Shown in pieces: positions 10,374 to 20,300 of a stretch of 64,000 nucleotides of DNA. Both the position numbers and the translations under genes were made by a program. Each line of letters starts with the position of its first letter. Within the stretch, counting starts at the first letter, position 1. Origin of the DNA: Symbiodinium natans (lineage: Eukaryota > Sar > Dinophyceae > Suessiales > Symbiodiniaceae); the NCBI GenBank assembly GCA_905221605.1, contig CAJNDS010000358.1, forward strand, positions 901,001 through 965,000. Direction: 5' to 3'. The notes beneath the pieces were generated by a model. The model saw nothing but the letters and a program-made list of their open reading frames with translations, was not told the origin of the DNA and ran no database searches.

Positions 10374-11102
10374 GGTTTAGGGTTTAGGGTTTAGGGTTTA
10401 GGGTTCAGGGTTCAGGGTTCAGGGTTCAGGGTTCAGGGTTTCTAGGATGGGGGCTTGGGGCCTGCTTGGGGGCTCTTAAACTTGGGCTTATTGCACATCA
10501 TGTGCCCTGGGATTTCGGGACTCAGGATGAAGGGTTTAAGGTTCAGGGGTTCAGGGTTTCGGGTTTAAGGTTCGGGGCTTCACGGTTGCATGGTTTCTCT
10601 GTTTTTTTTTGTGGTTTGCACGGGCCCCTGGGTTTCTACAGGGCTTTTGGCGTTTGCAGGGTCTTTAGGGTTTTGAGGGGCTTTTGGGGTTTAGGTATAG
10701 GTTCCTTAAGGGAGGGGCGAGGTAAGCTTAGGGAGCCTTGGGGAGTAGCGGGGCGTCCGTACTAGGCAAACCTTGGGTTACATACCCCCCTTGAAACCCC
10801 CTCCCTTAAGAAACCTAAACCACCCTAAACCCTAAACCCTATAAATGACGGGCTTTTCAATTCTTGGGTTTAAAGGGCTCTCAGGGCTTGGGTCTCGGTG
10901 AGCTCGCGGGGGCATGGGGGTGTGTTTTTTCCGCCACCGGTCCCTGAACCCGGCGGCCCTGCGGGGTTTAGGGTTTAGGAGGGTTTGGGGTTTAGGGCTT
11001 GGGGTTTAGGGTTTAGGGTTTAGGGTTTGGAGTTTAGGGTTTGGAGTTTAGGGTTTAGGGTTTAGGGTTTAGGGAACCTCGAGCCCTCTTCATTGAATCA
11101 AG

Positions 11103-11185
11103 CCCGAGGACCCCAAGGGCAACGACTTCAAGGGCAGCTGGAACTGCCGCGCTTGTCGCCACAAGAGACAGGTTAAGGAGTCTGG
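11103..11185 (+). CDS. Internal exon with a CxxC motif
   Basis: After an AATCAAG| acceptor the frame reads PEDPKGNDFKGSWNCRACRH and KRQVKES. The W-N-C-R-A-C-R-H-K pattern suggests half of a zinc-binding site. It ends G|GTTTAG at a telomere-like array. No in-frame stop; the frame before the acceptor contains TGA, supporting the exon start. Family not recognised. Confidence 0.5.
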
Positions 11186-11562
11186 GTTTAGGGTTTAGGG
11201 TTTAGGGTTTAGGGTTTAGGGTTTAGGGTTTAGGATTTAGGGTTTAGGGTTTAGGGTTTAGGGTTTAGGAGTCTGTTTTTTTGGGAATTCGTGGTTCCGG
11301 GTTTAGGGGTTGGGGGTTTAGGGGTTTAGGGTTTGGGGTTTAGGGTCTTGGGTTTTGAGGGTTTGGGTTTTGGTGGATGGCCCCACTTGCTAGACCTGTA
11401 GATCTCGGGTTTAGGGTTTAGGGTTTAGGGTTTAGGGTTTAGGGTTTAGGGTGTTGTGTCGACCCATGCTGCGTTCGCGACTCCTCGCGTGTTTGCATTG
11501 TGGATCTTATGGCTTCACGACTGATTCACTATAGGAGTCATGTTCAGGGATTCTGGGTTTAC

Positions 11563-11669
11563 CCAAAGAGCCCAATATAGCTTAATTAAGGAATATACCT
11601 TAAATCATATTAAGGATCCCTATATGATTTAAGGAATATTCCTTAATTAAGCAATATTGGACTCTTTGG
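11563..11669 (+). mobile_element. Introner, family A
   Basis: Palindrome with CCAAAGAGCCCAATATAGC at the left and GCAATATTGGACTCTTTGG at the right; flanks GTTTA / GTAGG. Confidence 0.8.
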
Positions 11670-11698
11670 GTAGGGCTTAGGGTCTAGGGTTTATGGGG

Positions 11699-11812
11699 CT
11701 GTCTTCGCAAGGAGAAGAACGTGCCCTCGCATGATCTTCTGCAGCGGCTCATCATCGAAGAGAGTGCCGAGCTAGTTTGCCGCTCGACCCTTCCATGGTT
11801 CTGCAGTTTGGG
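11699..11812 (+). CDS. Internal exon, unrecognised protein
   Basis: Open for 38 codons: CLRKEKNVPSHDLLQRLIIE then ESAELVCRSTLPWFCSLG, with a possible GT donor at 11813. The amphipathic DLLQRLIIEES looks like a helix. It lies 30 bases after a family A introner and a short telomere-like run. Family unknown. Confidence 0.5.
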
Positions 11813-12102
11813 GTGTTTTTTTGGCAGCTTCAGGCTACTCAGAGTTTTAAGGGTTAGTGAGAGGTGCTTGCAGGTTCTTTTCGATGCTTGGGTTGGGCTC
11901 TCGAGATATTTGGATTTTCCCCTAGAGGCCCGAGCGTAGGAGGCTCATGTTGAAGTATGTGTTTAATTGGTCAACCCAGGTTTTGCAGCAGCTACAATCA
12001 GGTATTCTCACCCACCCGCACCAAGCTCCTTGGCCCTACCTCCCCGCAACAAGCCTCCAAGCCCTGAACCCTCATACTCTCAAACTCCTCCACTTCTTTC
12101 AG

Positions 12103-12209
12103 CTGTTCAGATAGGGTCCAGTGCATGGACCGATCAAGCTTCAGCACGAGAGGTGATCCGCGAGGAGGGTTCGGAGTTTGGGGTCAAGGGTGCAAACTAC
12201 CTTCAGTGA
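12103..12209 (+). CDS. Terminal exon, unrecognised protein
   Basis: A strong pyrimidine-rich acceptor (CCTCCACTTCTTTCAG) ends at 12102. The frame reads VQIGSSAWTDQASAREVIRE and EGSEFGVKGANYLQ, then TGA at 12207-12209. The frame stays open upstream to about 11967, so the exon could be longer. It may be the last exon of the gene containing 11699-11812; the 150 bases between would be an intron without telomere-like repeats. Confidence 0.5.
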
Positions 12210-12489
12210 CATTTGGGTTTAGGGCATAGGATTTAAGGAGTCTTTTGTGTGATGTACGCGGACCTTGGTATTAGCCAAACCTGCGTGCCCAGATGCTCGG
12301 AGTCAGCATGAATGCCTGATTATCCTACAAGCTCTCAATCCTAAGCCCAGAATCCCCAAACATGCGGCAGAATCTACGACGGCTCTTCTCACCGGGCCTT
12401 GGTGATGTATTGAACCCTAAACCCTACCCCCCCCCCCACCCGCCCAACCCTAAATCCTAGACCCTAACTCCCCAACTTTGGCAATTCAG

Positions 12490-12585
12490 AGCCTCAGAAG
12501 TCGCGAACAGCCGTGAGGCACTACTTCAACGTGCCCGAGTTCTTTGAACAAGGGGAAGTCGGACGAAGTGCACTCCTCAACCTCG
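12490..12585 (+). CDS. Internal exon, unrecognised protein
   Basis: After AATTCAG| the frame reads PQKSRTAVRHYFNVPEFFEQ and GEVGRSALLNL, then runs into a GGGTTTATA-like array. No clear GT donor; a GA start is possible. Composition is convincingly protein-like. Confidence 0.5.
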
Positions 12586-12926
12586 GATTTAGAGGGTTTA
12601 GAGGGCTTTATAGGGCTTAGAGGGTTTTTTAGGGTTTCGTAATTGTCGGGTTTTAGAGGGTTTTACAGGGTTTACAGGGTTTTATAAGGTTTGTCGGGTT
12701 CATGTCAGGGTTTAGGGTTTAGGGTTCAGAAAGGCCTGTGAGTCTGAGAGATGTAATGATTCTAATGGAAGGCGGCGGTTGTGACCTGTGGAGGGAACCC
12801 AAAACCCTAAAAACTCCAAGGGCTCGGCTCTTTGAGTTGGAGAAGCGTTCTACCCACAACCCTAAACCCTAAACCCTAAACCCAAAACCCAAAACCCAAA
12901 ACCCAAAACCCTAACCCTAAACCCTG

Positions 12927-13047
12927 GATCTTGTGCATGAGGCTGTGAAGCTGCTAAGCCAGCTGACGACGGACAAGGACGAGGATCCTGAAGCCAGCGA
13001 TGAGGACACCTGGGCGGATGCCGACGTGGTGGGCCGCTTTTCTGCAG
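12927..13047 (+). CDS. Internal exon, acidic segment
   Basis: Forty codons: DLVHEAVKLLSQLTTDKDED, then PEASDEDTWADADVVGRFSA, ending TTTCTGCAG|GTCGTA with a canonical GT donor. A CCCTAAA array abuts the 5' side. The acidic linker after a helix suggests a flexible region of a larger protein. Family unknown. Confidence 0.6.
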
Positions 13048-13817
13048 GTCGTAGGGATTTTCGGGTTTAGGGTTTAGGGTTTTAGGGTTTAGGGTTTAGG
13101 GTTCAGGGTTTAGGGTTTAGGGTTTAGGGTTGGTTCCCTAACCCTCGACCCCTGGCCCCTTACATACACTGGGTGTAGTTTAGGCTTGAGGCTTGACGGC
13201 TTCCTTTGTAGTAACCCTGTTCAAAATATTCGGGCTACTTAAGGGGTACATCCCCCCCCTCCGCCCCCCTGCCCCTCCCTAAACCCAGCCCTAATAACTA
13301 TAAACCTTAAACTAAGTGAGGGGTCGCTCCTGCGAGCGACAGACCCCGAACGCTCGGCCGAGGGCCTTCCATCCTGAGCGCCCATACGAAAAGAGAGACG
13401 GAAAGGTGAGGGTTAAGCCTCACCGCCTGTCCTGGTCAGGCCAACGGATATTGGCCTTCTTTACGACAACGTCATTACTCGAACAAGGGATGGCCGTATC
13501 CATAGCTAAAGTGTAACCCCAAACCGTGAACCATTTGCTCTGGAGACCTGTTTGGGGGTTCCGCCCCTGTGGTGCAGGGTGTCGGGGAAGTGTCCGGGGG
13601 CGTCGGGGCCCTGCGACTCCCAGCAGTCCCAGGCGCGGGCCTCCGAGGCAGGCCTGCCAGATAAACCCTTTCACACACAGAGCTGTCTCGGAGCCGCCTC
13701 CCAAATGGCCTGCCCACAGCTTGCGGTGTCTCGACCCTTCCAGCAGCAAGTCTTGGCAAAACCATCGATTCTTAGAGGGGTGGGTGTCAAGGGCCTTCCG
13801 CAGCTGCCAAGTTGTAG

Positions 13818-14051
13818 AAATAAGGGCCTCTACCCCGACCGTGCCGAAGGCCCGAAAAGGTTCGAGGCTACCCCGAACCGCAGCTTAAGCCCTGGCCCTG
13901 CAACTTCAAAAGTAAAATATGCATTGGCAACAGAGTCAAAGGGTTTGCCTGACCTTCAAGTAAATAAGGGCCTCTACGGGCCCTGACACGCCGAAGGCCC
14001 GAAAAGGGCCGAGGCTACCCCCAACCCCGGCTTAACCCCTAACACCGCAAC
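13818..14051. repeat. Direct duplication of an 85-90 bp segment
   Basis: AAATAAGGGCCTCTAC starts copies at 13818-13904 and 13962-14051, sharing GCCGAAGGCCCGAAAAGG and ending in similar CNTGCAAC/CCGCAAC text. The sequence from 13316 to 14200 has no telomere-like motif until 14200 and no convincing exon. A GC-rich hairpin (GGGTGTTTCACACCC) lies at about 14166-14180. Confidence 0.65.
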
Positions 14052-14278
14052 CTAAAAAAATTGACACAAGCATCGGTGCACAAGAAAGTAAAGTCAATAA
14101 ACCCTAATAGAGTATAGTTTGGGTGGCCGGGGTGGGTTGACGGGCAACGCGAGCGCGCGGCCCGGGGTGTTTCACACCCGAGGGCGCGCCCTCCCCTGAC
14201 ACACCCTAAACCCTAAACCCGAAACCCTAAACCCGAAACCCTAAACCCTAAACCCTAGGCCCTAAACCCTACTATCAG

Positions 14279-14333
14279 ACCCGAAGGTTGAATTCTTCAT
14301 CCCACATGGAATTGTGCCGCTGGTGGAGATAGG
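14279..14333 (+). CDS. Short internal exon, unrecognised
   Basis: After ACTATCAG| the frame reads PKVEFFIPHGIVPLVEI and ends at a telomere-like G|GTTTAG donor. The hydrophobic pattern suggests beta strands in a folded domain. Confidence 0.5.
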
Positions 14334-14365
14334 GTTTAGGGAACAGCCCTAAACCCTACCCCCCC

Positions 14366-14491
14366 TCAGAGAGCCCAATACCCCTGAATTGAGGAATATA
14401 CCTTAATTCAGGCATATACCTTAAATGATGTAGGGATCATGAAAATATGGGTTAAAGCATATTCCTTACTTAAAGAATATTGGGCTCTTTG
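14366..14491 (+). mobile_element. Divergent introner, family A
   Basis: Ends CAGAGAGCCCAATA and ATATTGGGCTCTTTG, with an extra copy of AGG(A/C)ATATACCTTAA in the left arm. Confidence 0.7.
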
Positions 14492-14767
14492 CCCCCCCCC
14501 CAACCCCCACGCTCAACGAATTACACCCCACCCCCACGCTCAACTACTCTGCCAAAGCACGGCCTTTTGAAAGGCGCGTCGTCTTTTGGCTTGGGGGGGT
14601 GGTTAGTGGTCGGCCGGAGGGTAGCATAGGATCCCATATGGTTACTGAGCTCCTTACAGCCCGTAACCCTTTTCAATCCTTGTCTAAGCCCAAACCCCCT
14701 ACGCCCGAAGAGCTGTCTAAACCCTAAACCCTCAAACCCCTAAACCCTAAACCCTCAACCCTAAAAG

Positions 14768-14860
14768 ACCAAGCACCAGGCGAGCTCCCTGCCCTTCTTG
14801 GCAAAGCTCGCGCCGGCGCGAAGCAGAAGCCCGACACTAGCAGGCACTGAAAATAGCTAG
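14768..14860 (+). CDS. Terminal exon, unrecognised
   Basis: After AAAAG| the frame reads TKHQASSLPFLAKLAPARSR and SPTLAGTENS, then TAG at 14858-14860 (31 codons exactly). Basic and proline/serine rich; no family recognised. Confidence 0.4.
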   Translation, partial: TKHQASSLPFLAKLAPARSRSPTLAGTENS

Positions 14861-15016
14861 GACGATAGGGATCATGTGGGCTAGAAGGTGGAGTTCTTGA
14901 ATCCCTAAACCCTAAACACTAAAGCCTGTGTAACCCTAAGCCTTAACGCCTTAAACCCTAGCCCCCAAACCCTAATCCCAAACCTTAAAACCCTAGACTC
15001 TGCAAACCTTCTGCAG

Positions 15017-15089
15017 CCGAACCTTTCATTCTATGGTGCAGGTAGATGCGGGCCGACTTGGCCCGCACCCAGCTTGGCTCGGGTTGAAG
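15017..15089 (+). CDS. Internal exon, unrecognised
   Basis: Bounded by TTCTGCAG| and G|GTCTGT. Reads PNLSFYGAGRCGPTWPAPSL and ARVE. A further open segment (ATQEFGDFVGACPLSGL, about 15308-15380) runs into the family A introner at 15382 and may be the next exon. Confidence 0.45.
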
Positions 15090-15381
15090 GTCTGTAAGGT
15101 TCAGGGTTCAAGGCCATGTTGAAGGCGTGGGCTTCGGGGCCTTCGCATTTTGGGCCTTAGGGCTTGAGGGACGTAAGCCCTAAAACCTGGAACGCTTAAC
15201 CCTTAACCCTTAAACCCTTTAACCCTTAAACCGAACCCTTAAGCCCTTAAGCCCTTAAACGCTTCAACCCTTAAACCCTAAACCCTAAACCCCTTGGGGG
15301 GCTCAGGCGACTCAGGAGTTTGGGGATTTTGTAGGCGCCTGCCCTCTCTCTGGTCTGTCGCCGACATGTCCTCAAAGCTTC

Positions 15382-15488
15382 CCAAAGAGCGCAATATTGC
15401 TCGATTAAGGAATATTCCTTGAATCATATAGGGATCCTTAATATGATTTAAGGTACATTCCTTAATTAAGGTATATTGGGCCCTTTGG
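15382..15488 (+). mobile_element. Introner, family A
   Basis: Ends CCCAAAGAGCGCAATATTGC and ATATTGGGCCCTTTGGG; arms pair along their whole length. It follows an open segment ending CCTCAAAGCTT. Confidence 0.8.
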
Positions 15489-15679
15489 GTTTGCCTATGT
15501 CCTAGGTGGCCCCCTTTGTCTTAGGGGGCCTTATAACCCTATATCCCTTGGCCCTTCTTACCTCTAACCCTAAACCGTATAACCTTCTAACCCTCTCACT
15601 CTACAACACTGAAACCCTCCTTAAGCCTATTAGTAACCCTATAACCCTCCACCTCCCCCACAGAGGCCTCTTTCCTTGG

Positions 15680-15760
15680 GGTGTCGCATGTCAGAGAGCA
15701 CTCTATCTCAGCACCCGAACCGCCGAGTGTCTACGTTCTGTTGGGTTACCCCGGGCTTAG
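15680..15760 (+). CDS. Possible terminal exon, unrecognised
   Basis: Reads GVACQRALYLSTRTAECLRS and VGLPRA, then TAG (15758-15760). It would end the gene just before the VwkA-like gene. Support is compositional only. Confidence 0.35.
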   Translation, partial: GVACQRALYLSTRTAECLRSVGLPRA

Positions 15761-15924
15761 GCTTGTTAGGCTTTAGGGGGTTCGGGGGTTTGGGGTTTAG
15801 GGGTTGGGGTTTAGGGTTTAGGGTTTAGGGTTTGGGGTTTGGGGTTTAGGGTTTAGGGTTTAGGGTGTAGGGTTTAGGGTTAGGGTTTGGGGTTTAGGGT
15901 TTAGGGTTTAGGGTTTAGGTTTAG

Positions 15925-17281
15925 GGCTCAAGAATCTCGATGTTGTGGTGCAGGGAGGCTTCGATCCTGAGGGTTTCGGGGGTGTATAGGGGCTTAGGGG
16001 GGGGTTTAGAGGTTTAGGGGGGTTTTGGGGTTTATGGGGGTTTAGGGTCTAGGATTTCAGGTTTAGGGTTTAGGGTTTAGGGTTGAGGGTTGAGGGTTTA
16101 GGGTTTAGGGTGCTTTCTGATCGGTCTCTGGACATTCGTAGGCCGCGACACATCATCCTGGTCATCGATGCTTCAGGGAGCATGCGCCAGCAGGACCTTG
16201 GGGAGGGGGGGGGGGTTAGGGCTTCGGGTTTAGGATTCACGGTTTAGGGTTTAGGGTTGCTAAACCCTAAACCCCAATCCCTAAACCCGAAACCCGAAAC
16301 CCGAACCCTAGGTCCTAATCCAAGATCGAAAACCCAACCTTCCCAACCCAAAGCCCCGAACCCAGAACCAATCTTCCCAGTTGGTAAACTGGACCCCTTT
16401 GGGATCTGGTTTACCCTAAACCCTCAGCCTCAACCCTCAGTTTGGGATCTCTATCCTAGTACATTCCTGATCCTCTGGCGTACCAAATCTGGGCCTGCCC
16501 AAGAGTATGGATTTACCCTTCCCACCCATCCTGAAAGCTAAGCCCTAAACTGGGTTTGTTAGGTTTTTTTGCGTGTTTAGTGTGCATATCTTTGTCACAG
16601 TGGGGTAACTCTATAAGTCTATAAGGATACACATTTTCAATTTTAAAGTACTATACCCTAAACCCTAAACCCTAAACCCCACCATGAGCTAGTGATGATA
16701 ATTTAAGGTTTCGGGTTTGCTTAGGGTTTAGAGCTTCAAGGCTCACGCTTATTTGGGGGGCTCTACGTCCTTCCGGTGCTTTAAGGGGTTGGGGTTTAGG
16801 GTTTAGGGTTTAGGGTTTAGGGTTTAGGGTTTAGGGTTTAGGGTTTAGGGTTTAGGGGTTTAGGGTCCCTTAAAGCCCCGAACGCCCTTGAGCAAGCCAT
16901 TAAACACAAATAAAATCGCGGAAGCCCAAGCAGCAAACATAAACCTAAACCCGAAATCCCTGGAACCCAAGCGGCAAGAAGCCCTGACCTCAAACGGGTA
17001 CTTCCCAAAACAGGGTACGCCTCGTATACCCCAAATAGAATGGAAACCCCTTAAAGGGATCCCCAAAAAGGACACCCTTATTGTGCCCTAAACCCTAAAC
17101 CCTAAACCCTAAACCCCGAATTACTGGAGGATGTGGAGGTCGATGCAGAGACGAGGCGGGAGCTCGGCAGCCAATCTGCGTGCCTCACGAGGCCGAGCCA
17201 AGGTTTAGGGTTTAGGGTTTTGGGCTTAGGGTTTAGGGTTTGGGGTTTGGGGTTTAGGGTTTGGGTTTGGGGAGGATTTTT

Positions 17282-17312
<31 letters not shown>

Positions 17313-20300
17313 GGGTTGTGGTGCCTACGCCTTAAACCCAAAACCCAAGAAACCCTAAACCCTACACCCTATTTAAACTTGCAAGGCCCACCGGCGCGCT
17401 TGGTACACAGCTAGCGGGTCCTGCGTCCGCAGTGATATTCAGAGTTTTACGCGTGTTTAAACGACGGCTTAGAGGGCTTTAGGGTTTAGGGTTTAGGGTT
17501 TAGGGTTTAGGCCCTAACCCCCAGACTAGACCCAATGAAAAAGCACTCAGCCAGCAAGCGGACGCAGTAGCAGCCTCATCTCCGGTTTGAGGGCTCCCCG
17601 GTGGGCGGTTTAAGGCTTAGGGCTTAGGGTTTAGGGTTTAGGGTTTAGGGTTTAGGGTTTAGGGTTTGGGGTTTGGGGTTTAGGGTTTAGGGTTTAGGGT
17701 TTAGGGTTTCCCTTTTTGGGGCGGTCCTAGGCTCCCTTTACAAAGCTACATAACATAATATGACAATGGGTGGCCTTCTTATTCCAGTCTGTGGGGGTCT
17801 TGAAACCCCGAACCCGACAGTGCACCCGAAACCCGCAAGCCTAAACCCTAAGCCTGAGAAGCCCTCAACCCTAAACCCCTAACCCTAAACCCTAAACCCT
17901 AAACCCTAAACCCTAAACCCTAAACCCTAAACCCTAAACCCTAAACCCAAACCCCAAAACCTAAACTCCAACCCTAAACCCTAAACCTCAAGCACAGCAT
18001 TAAGGACAGTGTCAGGAAAGAAGGGTTCTTAGTTGGAGCACCTCAAGGCGTTTGCATTCGGGTCCTTGTTTCAAGGGCACCAAGGGTTCATAAGGTTCGA
18101 GGGGTAAGGGTTTCGAGTTGAGGGTCTAGGGTTTAGGGTATTTGGGTTTTGGGTTTGGGGTTTAGAGCTTTAGGGTTTAGGGTTTAGGGTTTAAGGTTTA
18201 GGGTTTAGGGCTAGCCTCTGACATCCCTGAGCGGCTGCCAGGCTGGAAGCGGCAGAGCTGTGCGCGGTGAAGTTTGCACGAGAGCATGCCAAAGCACCCT
18301 GCCTGGCCAATAGATGAACTTTGTTGGGTTTAGGGTTTAGGGTTTAGGGTTTCGTGTTTAGGGTTTAGGGTTTGGGGTTGACACCGTTTAACCTTTCTAC
18401 TTCTTGGCTTCTTGGAGAAGTCAGGCACGCCCTCAAGACTTCTTCTCAGCTGCTTGGTAGCCGAGTGGTGCCCTTTTGGACCTTTTTGGCGTTCTGGGTT
18501 CCCCTGTCAAGTACTCGTAGCCCTAAACCCTGAACCCTGAACCCTGAACCCGAAACCCTAAACCCTAAACCCTAAACCCTAAACCCTAAACCCTAAACCC
18601 TAAACCCTAAACCCTAAACCCTAAACCCTAAACCCTAAACCCTAAACCCTAAACCATAAACCATAAACCCTAAACCCTAAACCCTAAACCCTAAACCCTA
18701 AACCCTAAACCCTAAACCCTAAACCCTAAACCCTAAACCCTAAACCCTAAACCCTAAACCCTAAACCCTAAACCCTAAACCCTAAACCCTAAACCCTAAA
18801 CCCTAACCAACCCAAACACAAAAATGGTCGCTGGGCTCTGAAGGCTATTGCCTTTCACGAGACAGCCTCGACGGTTTCCAAGCGACTGGTGGCGGGTGAC
18901 TTCGTGCAGATTTTCGGACTTGGCGACCGAGCGGCCAACGGCACTTTCTACCTACAAGGTTTGCAGGACTCAGTGGTATTTTGACGTTTTTTTGGGCTCA
19001 AGCTTGCCTTAGATACCCGACCCCCAAAAAGGTATCCTTACCAAGCATACCCAAAACCCCAAACCCTAGACCCTAAACCCTAAACCGGAAACCAAGACTC
19101 TACGGCGTTTTCCGTTTGATGCACATGGATAGCTGCCAATTACCAGGCTGCCTTGAGGTTTGCACGGGCAGCAACTGGAAATAGCTGGGCACTTTCACGG
19201 TAAGTATACTCGCACCAAGAGCAGGCCCTTGTTTCTCTCTTTAATGTTAAGCCACAACGGGCGCCCCTTTTATTTCCCGGTTCCTCCCCAAACAGCCCAA
19301 TATTGCTTAATTAAGGAATATTCCTTAAATCATAAAGGGACATATTAATTCCTTAGTTAAGCTATATTGGCTCTTTGGGTCTGGGGTCTGGTATAGGAAC
19401 TGGTTTGATGGAATGCAGGAAGCTTCCTCCGTGCTGAGCGAGTACCCGGACTTGCCAGGGGAGCTGGTGATCCTCTCGGACGGCCGGCCAGCTGATACCA
19501 AGGTGGCGCTCACCTTCTTCCAGGACCCAGAGAGCCCCTTCATACCCCCCTTACTTAAGGAATTTGCCTTAAGTTCTACAGGGATCCTTAGTATAATTTA
19601 AGTCATATTCCGTAGTATAATTTAAGGTGTATTCCTTAGTTAAGAGGTATTGGGCTCACATTCTTCCAGGACGGCGTTTAAAATGCGCAGCAACTTCTGG
19701 CAACTATCCCTGAGGAACAGGTGGCATGTGTGACTTCATGTTGGCTTCTGGGAAGTTGCACACCAGGATGGGCTACTGGGCCCTATAATCCCTATAATAA
19801 ATCCTATAAAAGGCCCTTTTCAGGGGTTATAGGCATAGCACAAAATTCATACCCTGCAAAGGGCCTTTTTAAGGGGTCATAGGGCAGAATAGCCCCTTCC
19901 TGGACAACTTGAAGGAGACTTTTCTGCGCGGCCGGCACGCGGGGGTACATGCCCACGGCATCGGCTTTGGCACAACGGTCGAGAGCTTCGCAACTATATC
20001 CTCCTTGGGAATTAGTTTTGTGTTTTTGTTCATATAAACCCCAAGAGGATATTAAAAATCTATGATGTTTATTAAGGTTCTAAGGGGAGTATAGGCACCA
20101 CTCCAACAGCTGGCATGCCTAAGCGGCGGAACCTTTGCACTCTCTGGAAGCACGATGCGGGGCTTGTGCCAGGCATTCTCGTCGCTCGGTTTAGGGTTTA
20201 GGGATTAGGGTTTAGGGTTGAGGGTTTAGGGTTTAGGGTTTAGGGTTTAGTGTGTTCTTGAGTCATTGTTGGGAGGTGTTTGGGTAGCCTTGCTAAAACA

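Noticed and set aside
13850-13875. tRNA-like T-arm (GGTTCGAGGC)
   Set aside because: No matching acceptor stem, anticodon arm or D-arm; the text belongs to the 85-bp duplication. I saw no tRNA or rRNA in the window.
18985-19005. Relict dinoflagellate spliced-leader end (TTTTGGGCTCAAG)
   Set aside because: Only a short, imperfect match with an extra G; no upstream part of the leader is present.
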